The notes under the pieces were generated by a model. It made no database searches and had not been told where the DNA came from. It saw only the letters and a list, made by a program, of their open reading frames with translations. A stretch of DNA of 64,000 bases from Jannaschia sp. M317 (GTDB lineage Bacteria; Pseudomonadota; Alphaproteobacteria; Rhodobacterales; Rhodobacteraceae). Shown here piece after piece: positions 47,692 through 56,643 of the stretch (position 1 is the stretch's first letter; the number at the start of each line of letters is the position of its first letter). The stretch lies in NCBI RefSeq assembly GCF_025141175.1, contig NZ_CP081155.1:2447001-2511000 (forward strand). Reading direction: 5' to 3'. The translations under genes and the position numbers were made by a program.

Positions 47692-49844
47692 TGGCTGACC
47701 CGATGGAGGAAATCCGCGCGACTTTCTTCGAGGAATGCAGCGAGCTTCTGGAACAGCTGGAGGCCGGGTTGCTCGCCCTTGAGGCTGGCGATCAGGACAA
47801 CGACACAATCGATTCAGTCTTTCGGGCCGTGCATTCGATCAAGGGCGGCGCGGGGGCCTTCGACCTGGGCGATCTGGTCGGCTTTGCCCATTGCTTCGAG
47901 ACGGTGCTGGATGGGCTGCGCGGCAACCGTCTTGCACCAACGCCAGATGTCGTCGCCGTTCTCTTGCGGTCGAGTGACCGGCTCGGCGACCTGGTCGCCA
48001 ATGCGCGCGACGGCAAGACGGACCCCGCGGCGATGCCAGAGGATCTGGCCGCACTGGCAGACAGCCTGACAAACACGGATGAACAGGTGGGCTGGGATGA
48101 CAGCTCGGATCTGGATTTTTCTCCGGTTCCGATAGACATTGATCCAGTGGCCGAGACCACTCAGACTCTGGCCGCACCAGACCAGTCTCGTCAGGTGTCA
48201 GATGCGCCCGCGCGCGTCGCTTTCAGCGGCCACTGGCGTCTCACTTTTGACCCGCTGCCCGACCTGCTCGAAAGCGGCAACGAACCGCTCTATCTGTTCC
48301 GTGCGCTGCAGGTGCTGGGAAGGATCCGCACAGAGGTCGATGAATCCGACCTTCCCCCGCTGGAGGATCTTGATCCCAAAGTTCTGCGTCTTGTCTGGAC
48401 GGTCCATCTGATCCCGACGGCCGACGACCTGACCGAGACCGAAATCGCCAGCGTCTTCGAATTTGCTGACGACCTTTGCGTCTTGACCATCACGGCAGAG
48501 GATAGCCCCGTAGCAGGACAATCTGTCACCGACCGACCGGCAAAAACACCCCCCCCAGCGACAGCCTTGACCCAGCCCGAAAGCCTGGGCGCGCGCGGCA
48601 AGGAGAAATCCGCCCGGTCCAGCCTTTCCAGCACGATCCGCGTCGATCTGGACCGGATCGACCGGCTCGTAAACCTTGTGGGGGAATTGGTCATTAGCCA
48701 ATCAATGCTGGCGCAAAGCATCGGTCGCGACGCCATGAACAGCAGCTCTGCCTCGGCGTCCGGACTGGATGAATTGCAGCAGTTGACGCGCGATATTCAG
48801 GACAGCGTCATGGCCATACGCGCGCAACCCGTGCGTTCGCTGTTCCAACGTATGACCCGGATCGTCCGCGAAGCGGCGCAGCTGACCGAAAAGAACGTGC
48901 GCATGATTACCGACGGCGAGACGACGGAGATCGACAAGACAGTGGTGGAACGCCTGGCCGATCCATTGACCCATATGATCCGCAACGCCATCGACCATGG
49001 GCTGGAATCGCCCGAAGCCCGTGCCGCAGCGGGCAAACCCCCAACCGGGACGGTCCATCTGCGGGCTCGTCAGCAATCGGATCGGGTCATCATCGAGGTC
49101 GGCGACGATGGACGCGGGATTGACCGTGCCAAGGTTCTGAAACGGGCGCTCGAACGCAATCTTGTCCCTGCCGACAGGCATCTTGATCCCTACGAGATCG
49201 ACAGGCTGCTTTTTCTGCCCGGATTTTCCACAAACGAAGAGGTCTCCGCGCTGTCGGGTCGCGGCGTCGGCATGGACGTCGTGCATCGCGCGATCCGTGA
49301 CCTGAACGGCACCATAGCGATATCTTCGACCGAAGGCGTCGGCTGCACCATCTCGATCAGCCTGCCTCTGACCCTTGCGATCCTGGACGGGATGATCGTG
49401 CGCACGGCGCGTCAACGCATGGTCATCCCGTTGTCTGCAATCATAGAAACCCAGACCGTGACTGCCGCGCGGATCGAACCGATGGGGGCCGGTCAACTTG
49501 TGGTGAAACTTCAGGACCGCTTCGTGCCCTTGATTGACCTGGCAGAAGGAATGGGGTTTTCGACCGACCGTGACAGCGCAGAGGTCGACGACGACAGTGC
49601 GCTGCTGTTTGTACAGCCCGAAGATATGGGACCATTCGCCCTGCGCGTGGACGCGATCGAGGCGCAGCGCCAAGTCGTCATCAAGGGTCTGGGCGACAGC
49701 TTCGGGCGAATCCCGTGTGTTTCGGCGGCGACGATCCTGGGCGACGGACAGGTCGCCCTCATCGTCGATCCGGGCGGCCTTATGCCAAGCGGGAGCCGTC
49801 CGCCCCACTCGGACCGCTTTCATCAGGAGGTGCGCATGCAATGA
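47691..49844 (+). CDS. cheA: Chemotaxis histidine kinase CheA
   Basis: Class II kinase of the chemotaxis system, 717 residues. The P1 domain has phospho-acceptor His48 in RAVHSIKGGAGAF. After an acidic linker comes a P2-like region (about 180-275), the P3 dimerisation helices starting VDLDRIDRLVNLVGELVIS, the P4 catalytic domain (LTHMIRNAIDHG, VGDDGRGID, SGRGVGMDVV), and a P5 CheW-like regulatory domain (LTLAILDGMIVR to the end). Overlaps with cheY and cheW show translational coupling. No receptor gene lies in the cluster. Confidence 0.97.
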   Translation: MADPMEEIRATFFEECSELLEQLEAGLLALEAGDQDNDTIDSVFRAVHSIKGGAGAFDLGDLVGFAHCFETVLDGLRGNRLAPTPDVVAVLLRSSDRLGDLVANARDGKTDPAAMPEDLAALADSLTNTDEQVGWDDSSDLDFSPVPIDIDPVAETTQTLAAPDQSRQVSDAPARVAFSGHWRLTFDPLPDLLESGNEPLYLFRALQVLGRIRTEVDESDLPPLEDLDPKVLRLVWTVHLIPTADDLTETEIASVFEFADDLCVLTITAEDSPVAGQSVTDRPAKTPPPATALTQPESLGARGKEKSARSSLSSTIRVDLDRIDRLVNLVGELVISQSMLAQSIGRDAMNSSSASASGLDELQQLTRDIQDSVMAIRAQPVRSLFQRMTRIVREAAQLTEKNVRMITDGETTEIDKTVVERLADPLTHMIRNAIDHGLESPEARAAAGKPPTGTVHLRARQQSDRVIIEVGDDGRGIDRAKVLKRALERNLVPADRHLDPYEIDRLLFLPGFSTNEEVSALSGRGVGMDVVHRAIRDLNGTIAISSTEGVGCTISISLPLTLAILDGMIVRTARQRMVIPLSAIIETQTVTAARIEPMGAGQLVVKLQDRFVPLIDLAEGMGFSTDRDSAEVDDDSALLFVQPEDMGPFALRVDAIEAQRQVVIKGLGDSFGRIPCVSAATILGDGQVALIVDPGGLMPSGSRPPHSDRFHQEVRMQ

Positions 49845-50368
49845 CCGAACTTGCCCAGGAAACAAGTCAGGGCAGTGCCCCCGCCCGGATCGCCGACCAG
49901 ACCAAGGATCCCATCGCGACCAGTGCGGAACTACTGACGTTTCAGTGCGGGGGGCGTGGTTATGCCGTCGATATTATGACCGTCCGCGAAATCCGCAGTT
50001 GGAGCCAGCCAACCCCCCTGCCCCATGCTCCGCCCTACATGCTGGGAATGGTCAATTTGCGCGGCTCGGTCCTGCCGGTGATGGATCTGGCACAAAGATT
50101 GGGTCAGGCACCGACGTCCGAAAGCGCCCGAAACGTGATCATCGTGATACAGCAGGGAAGTCGGGTGCATGGGCTCCTGGTGGATGCGGTGTCCGACATC
50201 GTGCACCCGTCCGTGGATCAGCTGCAGGATGTACCGCGCGTCGGTGTCGAAGCCACAGATGCAATGGCAGAGAAGCTTTTTGTCGTCGATGACGATATGA
50301 TCCAGGTCTTGTCGGTCGACAACCTTCTACCTCTCCGGCCCGGCATGTCGGAGGATCTGCCGAGATGA
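49841..50368 (+). CDS. cheW: Chemotaxis coupling protein CheW
   Basis: Scaffold protein linking CheA to receptors, 175 residues, single CheW domain after a 28-residue polar N-terminal stretch. Landmarks: LLTFQCGGRGYAVDIMTVREI near residue 32, MLGMVNLRGSVLPVMDLAQRLG near 67, and GLLVDAVSDIVHPS. It overlaps cheA (ATGA) and cheR by 4 bases each. Confidence 0.96.
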   Translation: MTELAQETSQGSAPARIADQTKDPIATSAELLTFQCGGRGYAVDIMTVREIRSWSQPTPLPHAPPYMLGMVNLRGSVLPVMDLAQRLGQAPTSESARNVIIVIQQGSRVHGLLVDAVSDIVHPSVDQLQDVPRVGVEATDAMAEKLFVVDDDMIQVLSVDNLLPLRPGMSEDLPR

Positions 50369-51204
50369 GATCGCTGAGCGATGGCGAATTTCGCAGAATA
50401 TCGGCCATCGCCAGGGAAGAAGCAGGTTTATACTTGCCGGCTGGAAAACGCGCGTTTGTCGCCTCTCGCTTGCAACGGCGGTTACGCGCAACGGGGATCG
50501 CCAGTTTCGCGACCTACGTTGACCATCTTGATGAATGCTCTGCCGCCGCCGAAGAGGAGCGCGCGAACCTTGTATCGGCGCTCACCACGAACGTGACCGG
50601 GATCTTTCGAGAACCGCATCACTTCGAACACCTCGCCCAGATCATGAGGCACCCGACCGAACGCGCCGACACAAGCTGCTGGCCGGTCCGTATCTGGTGC
50701 GCGGGCTGTTCTTCGGGGGAAGAGGCGCTGTCGATCGCGGCCACGGCCATGGCTGTACGGGGGACCGACTGGGCATCGACGGTTCGCATTCTGGCCACGG
50801 ATATCGACAAGGATGTGCTCCGGCAGGCGACCAAAGACGGGGAGGATCCGCACATGTGCGACAAGCTGCGGTCGGGGGCGCGGATCCATGCACCAAAAGG
50901 GCGAATGCTGAGTGGCATGACCGTTCCGGGTCTGCGGCAGGCAATTACCTATATGTCCCATAACCTGTTGACGCCTCTGCCTGTTCAGAAACCGTTCGAC
51001 GTTATCTTCTGTCGGAACGTGACGATCTATTTTCGGGCCGATGTTCAGAAACGTGTGCACGGTCTGCTACTGGACCGGCTCCGCGTCGGTGGTCTTTTGC
51101 TGGTGGGCCATTCGGAAAGGCTCGCGACAGAGGGCACGGGAATGCGGTTGATTGGTCAGACAGCCTATCGCAAGGATCAGGTGACCGTCGGAGGCGTCGT
51201 CTGA
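50365..51204 (+). CDS. cheR: Chemotaxis receptor methyltransferase CheR
   Basis: S-adenosylmethionine-dependent glutamate methyltransferase for chemoreceptors, 279 residues. The N-terminal helical domain (to about 75) precedes TTNVTGIFREPHHFEHL, the SAM-binding RIWCAGCSSGEEALSIA near 109-125, ILATDIDKDVLRQA, and VIFCRNVTIYF. It overlaps cheW and cheY2. The opposing methylesterase CheB is not in the window. Confidence 0.95.
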   Translation: MRSLSDGEFRRISAIAREEAGLYLPAGKRAFVASRLQRRLRATGIASFATYVDHLDECSAAAEEERANLVSALTTNVTGIFREPHHFEHLAQIMRHPTERADTSCWPVRIWCAGCSSGEEALSIAATAMAVRGTDWASTVRILATDIDKDVLRQATKDGEDPHMCDKLRSGARIHAPKGRMLSGMTVPGLRQAITYMSHNLLTPLPVQKPFDVIFCRNVTIYFRADVQKRVHGLLLDRLRVGGLLLVGHSERLATEGTGMRLIGQTAYRKDQVTVGGVV

Positions 51205-51590
51205 TGGGTCTGAAGGATATGTTGAAGGTGCTGGTCGTCGATGACATGTCCACCAGCCGGGGCATCATCCTCCAGGCGCTGGATGGTCTGGGCATCCATC
51301 ACGTCGAATACGCAGGTGACGGCAAGGCCGCGATGCTGCAGGCGCGCACGAACCGGCCACATCTTGTCATTTCAGACCTTTACATGCCGGGGGTGAATGG
51401 TCTGCAACTGCTGCAGCATCTGCGACGTGATCCTGCAACGCGACGGACCGGCTTCATTCTGACCACAGGGCGCAGCGAAAGGAAGGTCCTGGAAACCGGA
51501 CGGTGCCTTGGGATGAACAATTTTCTCGCCAAACCATTCACCCCGGCGCAGTTGAAAATGGCCATCGAAGCCGTGGTCGGCCGACTTTGA
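51204..51590 (+). CDS. cheY2: CheY-type response regulator (second copy)
   Basis: Single receiver domain, 128 residues, with acidic Asp13/Asp14, phospho-acceptor Asp58 (VISDLYMPG), Thr in ILTTGR, and Lys in LAKPFTP. It differs clearly from the first copy, so the pair may divide output and phosphate-sink roles, as in several alphaproteobacteria. It shares one base with cheR and overlaps the following small gene by 4 bases. Confidence 0.93.
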   Translation: MGLKDMLKVLVVDDMSTSRGIILQALDGLGIHHVEYAGDGKAAMLQARTNRPHLVISDLYMPGVNGLQLLQHLRRDPATRRTGFILTTGRSERKVLETGRCLGMNNFLAKPFTPAQLKMAIEAVVGRL

Positions 51591-51934
51591 GCGGCCCCGT
51601 CGATCCGATTTTTGCCCAAAGCGTCGGGGCGGAATGCCGAGCCGCGGCGGATCATCTGTGGTCGCTTCAGCAGGACCTGAGCGGTCTGCTGGATGGTGCC
51701 GTCGATCGTGACGCGCTTGTATCCCGGCTGCAGGTGATTGACGCGTTGCACCAGACGATGACCGATCTCTCGGCCCTCATGGCGGCCTTGGCAACGTCTC
51801 AGCAGCCAACCGTCTGGACCGATGCCCTGGGGGTCGTCCGACAGTCCACCTTGCGTGGACGGCTGGAACAGGACGGAAAACCAATGCCGGACACCGCCGC
51901 AGGGTCGCCAGACGACGATATCGACCTCTGGTAG
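51587..51934 (+). CDS. Small chemotaxis-operon protein with a CheZ-like DxxxQ motif
   Basis: A 115-residue protein I do not recognise as a named family. It starts at TTG 51587, which overlaps the cheY2 stop as TTGA, so it is probably translated by coupling. Residues about 8-38 and 43-70 should form two long helices. The second contains Asp52-Ala-Leu-His-Gln56, the DxxxQ pattern that holds the catalytic residues of CheZ-type CheY-P phosphatases. A flexible polar part follows, ending in GSPDDDIDLW, an acidic tail with a final aromatic residue like the CheY-binding tail of CheZ. Function as a CheY-P phosphatase is inference; no CheZ similarity beyond these features was seen. Confidence 0.72.
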   Translation: MSGPVDPIFAQSVGAECRAAADHLWSLQQDLSGLLDGAVDRDALVSRLQVIDALHQTMTDLSALMAALATSQQPTVWTDALGVVRQSTLRGRLEQDGKPMPDTAAGSPDDDIDLW

Positions 51935-51943
51935 CGCGGGGGT

Positions 51944-53758
51944 CTAAGCGGCCTCTTCCTCTGCCTGCTGGCGGTGCCACATGCTGGCATAGCGTCCGTG
52001 CAGGGCCAGCAAGTCGTCATGCGTACCCTCCTCGACGATGTGGCCCTTTTCCAGGACGACGATCCGATCCGCATCCACGACTGTCGACAGTCGGTGCGCG
52101 ATGGTGATGACGGACCGTCCCTTTGACATCGCCCGCAGCTCCCCTTGAATTTCCTGCTCCGTTTCCGTGTCCAAAGCAGAGGTCGCTTCGTCGAGGAGCA
52201 GGATTGGAGGGTTTTTCAAAAGGGTGCGCGCTATGCCCACCCGCTGCTTTTCGCCCCCCGACAATTTCAACCCACGTTCGCCCACCGTCGTGTCAAAGCC
52301 GTCGGGCAGGCCACGAATGAACCCGTCGATCTTGGCCGCGCGCGCGGCCTCCTCGATTTCTGCATGGGTTGCTTCGGGGCGACCATAGGCGATGTTGTAG
52401 CGCAGCGTGTCGTTGAACAGAACAGTGTCCTGCGGCACCACCCCGATGCGCGCGTGCAGGCTTTCTTGCGTGACATCCCGCACGTCCTGTCCGTCGATCA
52501 AAACGGACCCTTGGTTCACATCGTAAAACCGGAACAACAATCGACCGATCGTTGATTTGCCCGAACCCGAGGGCCCCACGACCGCAACCGTCTCGCCCGC
52601 CTCTACGGACAGCGATACGCCCTGCAGGATCGGCCGTTCAGCATCGTATCCAAACCAGATGTCGCGGAATTCGATCTTGCCGCCAGTGACGTTCAACGCC
52701 CCTGCCTTCGGCTTGTCCTGCACTTCGGAAGGCTGTTCCAACAATCCGAACATCTCGCCCATATCCACCAGCGCCTGGCGTATTTCGCGATAAACGGTTC
52801 CAAGGAAGTTCAGCGGCATGGTGATCTGCACCATGTAGGCGTTGACCATGACGAAATCGCCGACGGTCAGATCCCCGGCCTGAACGCCGCGCGCGGCAAG
52901 GACCATGACCCCGACCAACCCCGCCGTGATCAGAACGGATTGGCCAAAATTCAGGAAAGCCAACGAATAAGACGTCTTCAACGCGGCCTGTTCATACAGC
53001 TCCATCGCGCCGTCATACCGCTCCGCCTCGCGGCGTTCGGCGCCGAAGTATTTCACGGTCTCGAAATTCAGCAGGCTATCGATGGCTTTCTGGTTCGCAT
53101 CCGTATCCTGGTCGTTCATCTGCTTGCGAATACGAACCCGCCATTCTGTCACCTTGAACGTAAAGGCGACGTAGGCGGCGATCGTTGTCAGGACGATGAT
53201 CAGATACCAAACGTCAAAGACAAAAAACAAAATGATGGAGATCAGCAGAAGCTCCAGCACGAGGGGCCCGATCGAGAATAGCAGGAATCGCAGCAGGAAA
53301 TCGACACCCTTGACGCCGCGTTCGATGATCCGGCTCAACCCTCCGGTCTTGCGCGTGATGTGATAGCGCATCGACAGGCGGTGCATGTGGGTGAACGTTT
53401 CGGAGGCAAGCTGTCGCAGCGCCCGTTGCCCGACACGGGCAAAGATCACGTCGCGCAGCTGCTGAAACCCGATGTTGAGCGCGCGCGCCATGCCATAGGC
53501 GACCGTCAGGCCCACGGCCCCGACGCCCATGGTCCAGGCCGCCGTCGGCACATCGCCTGACAAACCGTCAACCGCAGCCTTGTAAAAGAACGGCGTGGTC
53601 ACCGCGATGATCTTGGCCACCACCAACATGAACAGCGCACCGACCACGCGACGCTTCACCCAAGGTTGGCCATCAGGCCAGAGATAGGGCGCCACCCGGC
53701 GGATGATTTCAAGGCCGTTGGTCGGTGCCTCGGTCGTGGTCAAAGTCGTTCGGCGCAT
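51944..53758 (-). CDS. Atm1-type ABC exporter (fused membrane and ATPase domains)
   Basis: Half-transporter of the Atm1/HMT1 family, 604 residues, acting as a homodimer in the inner membrane. Six membrane helices lie in residues about 35-320 with the family segments YFGAERREAERYD and MVQITMPLNFLGTVYREIRQ; the ATPase has Walker A GPSGSGKST, signature LSGGEKQRVGIART and Walker B ILLLDEATSALDT. Relatives export glutathione-bound or sulfur compounds linked to iron-sulfur and metal homeostasis. It converges on the chemotaxis operon with 9 bp between stops. Confidence 0.92.
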   Translation of the reverse strand: MRRTTLTTTEAPTNGLEIIRRVAPYLWPDGQPWVKRRVVGALFMLVVAKIIAVTTPFFYKAAVDGLSGDVPTAAWTMGVGAVGLTVAYGMARALNIGFQQLRDVIFARVGQRALRQLASETFTHMHRLSMRYHITRKTGGLSRIIERGVKGVDFLLRFLLFSIGPLVLELLLISIILFFVFDVWYLIIVLTTIAAYVAFTFKVTEWRVRIRKQMNDQDTDANQKAIDSLLNFETVKYFGAERREAERYDGAMELYEQAALKTSYSLAFLNFGQSVLITAGLVGVMVLAARGVQAGDLTVGDFVMVNAYMVQITMPLNFLGTVYREIRQALVDMGEMFGLLEQPSEVQDKPKAGALNVTGGKIEFRDIWFGYDAERPILQGVSLSVEAGETVAVVGPSGSGKSTIGRLLFRFYDVNQGSVLIDGQDVRDVTQESLHARIGVVPQDTVLFNDTLRYNIAYGRPEATHAEIEEAARAAKIDGFIRGLPDGFDTTVGERGLKLSGGEKQRVGIARTLLKNPPILLLDEATSALDTETEQEIQGELRAMSKGRSVITIAHRLSTVVDADRIVVLEKGHIVEEGTHDDLLALHGRYASMWHRQQAEEEAA

Positions 53759-53834
53759 CCGGCCCCCGCCTGGCAGTGTCGCCGGACCTTATGATCTGCC
53801 CTTCGGGATGGAAACCCGCAACGGGGAAACCACT

Positions 53835-55535
53835 CTAGTTTCCGGTGCTTGAATCGCCATCCGCAGGCAGGGCAAAGACCTGTCCCGGATAGATCAGGTC
53901 GGGGTCGCGGATCAGACTGCGGTTGGCTTCGAAGATCTGCACGTATTGGACGCCATTGCCAAAATACCCCTCCGAGATCGCCCAGAGCGTATAGCCCGGC
54001 TGGACCGTGATCGCGGTCAGCCCGTCCCGCCGGGCCTGTCGCGCGATGTCGGGCGCGGTCCGTTGAAACGGCGTCTCGACCCGGCTGATGACGGTGCCGT
54101 CGATGCCAAGTTCATCAATCCGCAGGGTATACACACCGCTATCGACATTGGGCAGCGGCGAAGACCAGGCCCCGCCTTCGCCCACGCGCACGGTCTGAAC
54201 CGGACGATTGTCCAGATAGATCCTCAGTTCCGCATCGCCAGAGCCGCGCCCCGTCAGTTGCACGTCCCCCGCCGCGTCATACGAAATGGCATCAATGCCC
54301 AGATCCTCGATCACCTCTGGCTGGGCGGCGGGTGGATCGCTGATCACGGTGACACCACCTGGCCCCACACGGAACAGCCGTGGCGGCACAGGCGCGGAGG
54401 CCACCTGAACAGCCGCCGCAGCGGGCGCCGGCGGCGCTATGGTTTCAGGCACCGCGGGGGGTGAAAGCGTCGTTGCCACATCCGCTGGTTCTGCGGGACC
54501 CGGTGCGGAAATCGCAGGGGCCACCGGGGGGCGCGTTGCGGCTGTGACCAAGGGTTCCGCCGGTGTCTCGACGTTGACGCCTTCGATGGGTTGTGGCTTG
54601 CCCGCGTCAGGCACCTCGGCAGGCTCGACGACAGGTTCGTTCGCGGCCGCGACGGTCGCGACGGGGGTCTCTGTGTCGGATGTCGGCGCGGTTGCCGCCA
54701 GCGCCGCAGGCTGAATGGGGGTCGTCGATTCCACCGGATCGGCTTCGACGATGATCTGGCCTTCGACCGCAATTTCCTCGGCGGCGGAGGGCGCCTCCTG
54801 CAATCGCTCAACCACGCCTGCATCTGCCTGCGCAATCACCACATTCGCCGTTCTTTCCGGGTCGGTTTGGGCGACGACAACGTCTGCAGGTACGGCGTCT
54901 TGAGGGGGTTCCACAACGTCGACGGAGGTGACCAGATCCCCTTCGGGTTCCGCGATGGAAGAGTCATCGCCCCCATCGGTCACCGGGGTCGCATCCGCGA
55001 CCGAGCGGGTCGTGACCTCCGGGATGTCGGCCACCTCTGGCGCGGCTGGAAAGACGGGCGCGACGATAATGCTCTCGGCTGCGCGGGTGATCGTACCCTC
55101 GGCGTCCTCGGATTCGACCGTCAGGACCCGCGCCAGATCGGCGGTCGGAATGTCGAACAAGGCGACGAAATTCCCCTGCCCGTCGGTCTGGGACATCGCC
55201 ACCTGTTCTCCATCCAGCAGCAGCGTCATCTTGGACGCCGCAGGCCCGGTTCCCGCAACGATCGCGGCCCCGGCGGCATCGACGCGCACCACGTCCAGCG
55301 TCGGCAAGGGGCCAGCCAAGGGCGCCGTGGGTACGTCAGGCGTTGCGACTGCGACCGGTGCGGGCACAGGCGCGGGTGTGGGTGTCGAGGTGGCCTCCGC
55401 CAACGGGACGTTTTCCGCGGCCCCCCCGTCGATTGAGGGTTCCGGCTCACCCTGCTGGCGCAGCATATAGCCGCCAACGCCCACTGCTACCACGCCAGCG
55501 GCCAAGAGCCCGCCCCAGACGGCATTCGTCGTCAT
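53835..55535 (-). CDS. LysM-domain protein with a long Pro/Ala/Val/Thr-rich region
   Basis: A membrane-anchored envelope protein of about 566 residues. An N-terminal helix (NAVWGGLLAAGVVAVGVGGY) is followed by an Ig-like segment near residue 70-150 (VDAAGAAIVAGTGPAASKMT), about 230 residues of low-complexity PAVET-rich sequence, a second Ig-like repeat near 420-500, and a C-terminal LysM domain (VQPGYTLWAISEGYFGNG to LIYPGQVFALP) that should bind peptidoglycan. ATG 55535 is preferred (GGGGA eight bases upstream); in-frame ATGs at 55544, 55550 and 55565 are possible. Divergent from the LOG-family gene. Confidence 0.85.
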   Translation of the reverse strand: MTTNAVWGGLLAAGVVAVGVGGYMLRQQGEPEPSIDGGAAENVPLAEATSTPTPAPVPAPVAVATPDVPTAPLAGPLPTLDVVRVDAAGAAIVAGTGPAASKMTLLLDGEQVAMSQTDGQGNFVALFDIPTADLARVLTVESEDAEGTITRAAESIIVAPVFPAAPEVADIPEVTTRSVADATPVTDGGDDSSIAEPEGDLVTSVDVVEPPQDAVPADVVVAQTDPERTANVVIAQADAGVVERLQEAPSAAEEIAVEGQIIVEADPVESTTPIQPAALAATAPTSDTETPVATVAAANEPVVEPAEVPDAGKPQPIEGVNVETPAEPLVTAATRPPVAPAISAPGPAEPADVATTLSPPAVPETIAPPAPAAAAVQVASAPVPPRLFRVGPGGVTVISDPPAAQPEVIEDLGIDAISYDAAGDVQLTGRGSGDAELRIYLDNRPVQTVRVGEGGAWSSPLPNVDSGVYTLRIDELGIDGTVISRVETPFQRTAPDIARQARRDGLTAITVQPGYTLWAISEGYFGNGVQYVQIFEANRSLIRDPDLIYPGQVFALPADGDSSTGN

Positions 55536-55651
55536 ACCAAACATCCCCATGCTGCCCGGTTGCACGGGCGTCGGAGAACTCTATCAATGGCAATCAGGCG
55601 GGTCAAAACCACAAGACCGTGTGGACCGTCGAAATACAAAGGACAGCACCC

Positions 55652-56188
55652 ATGACCAAATCGATCTGCGTCTATTGCGGCTCCCGCGATGGGACCATGC
55701 CCATCTTTGCCGAGGCCGCAGAGGCGCTGGGCGCAGGCATCGCCAATCGGGGTTGGCGGCTGGTTTACGGGGCCGGTGACGTGGGGCTGATGGGTCGCGT
55801 CGCGCGCGCGGTGCAGGCCGGTGGCGGCGACACATTTGGCGTTATCCCGACGCACCTGCTGGACTGGGAGGTCGGCAAGACCGATCTGACGCGCTTTGTC
55901 GTGACCGAGACGATGCACGAGCGCAAGAAAGTCATGTTCATGAATGCCGATGCGGTCGTGGTTCTGCCGGGTGGGGCGGGGACGCTGGATGAATTCTTCG
56001 AAGTGCTGACCTGGCGCCAGCTGGGGCTGCACGAAAAGCCGATCATCCTGCTTAACATCGGCGGATGCTGGGACGACTTGCTGGCCGCACTGAACGGTAT
56101 CGTCGCACGCGGCTTTGCCGATGCGACCCTGCTGGATTTCGTGCAGACGGCCCCGGATGTCGGGACCGCCCTACAGTTGCTGGCCTAG
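55652..56188 (+). CDS. LOG family protein (cytokinin riboside monophosphate phosphoribohydrolase type)
   Basis: A 178-residue Rossmann-fold protein of the TIGR00730/LOG family. It starts with SICVYCGSR, and the hallmark PGGAGTLDEFFE lies near residue 107, preceded by ERKKVMF with the conserved Arg and Lys. Enzymes of this group release the base from 5'-monophosphate nucleosides; the physiological substrate in this bacterium is unknown. Start 55652 has AAAGGA upstream. It overlaps the converging host-attachment-family gene by 4 bases. Confidence 0.93.
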   Translation: MTKSICVYCGSRDGTMPIFAEAAEALGAGIANRGWRLVYGAGDVGLMGRVARAVQAGGGDTFGVIPTHLLDWEVGKTDLTRFVVTETMHERKKVMFMNADAVVVLPGGAGTLDEFFEVLTWRQLGLHEKPIILLNIGGCWDDLLAALNGIVARGFADATLLDFVQTAPDVGTALQLLA

Positions 56189-56643
56189 GCCGCGTCACGC
56201 AGCGCCCCGGTCACGATCTCTTCGATTTCGTGCACGGGGTGGTTGGTCAGGGTCTTGTCGACCGTCCCGATCAACTTGTCGCGGACCTCCTTGTGCATCT
56301 CGTCGCGGACAACGCCCAAGACCTGGGGTGAGGCAACGATCACCAGCTTCTCGAACTTGCCCGCATGCGCCATCTTGTACAGCTTGTCTGCCAGGTCGGC
56401 TGCAAAGCGTTCCTTTTGCAGCTCGTGAAAATCCGTGTCCTCGTAGGCGGAAACCCCGGATCCCGCGCTTTCCTGAACGCGGCCGCGTCGGTTTGCGGCC
56501 TGTTCGCGGGCCGGAGGGTTTTCCTCCTCGTCCTTGCGGATCAAGTCGAAGTTCGGGTTTTCGGCGTCGGTGCGATTGATCAGAAACAGGGCCTTTTCGC
56601 TGTCGGAAACGACGACCAGGGTGTTGTGCGGAATACCGGTCAT
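56185..56643 (-). CDS. Host attachment family protein
   Basis: A 152-residue protein matching the family annotated as required for attachment to host cells. It shows the pattern NTLVVVSDSEKALFLIN at residues 7-23, the EDTDFHELQKERFAADLADKLYKMA stretch around 67-90, and LVIVASPQVLGVVRDEMHKEV near 100. The fold resembles the bacterial RF1-like (baeRF) group. No signal peptide, so a surface role is not evident. It overlaps the preceding small gene by 4 bases. Confidence 0.85.
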   Translation of the reverse strand: MTGIPHNTLVVVSDSEKALFLINRTDAENPNFDLIRKDEEENPPAREQAANRRGRVQESAGSGVSAYEDTDFHELQKERFAADLADKLYKMAHAGKFEKLVIVASPQVLGVVRDEMHKEVRDKLIGTVDKTLTNHPVHEIEEIVTGALRDAA

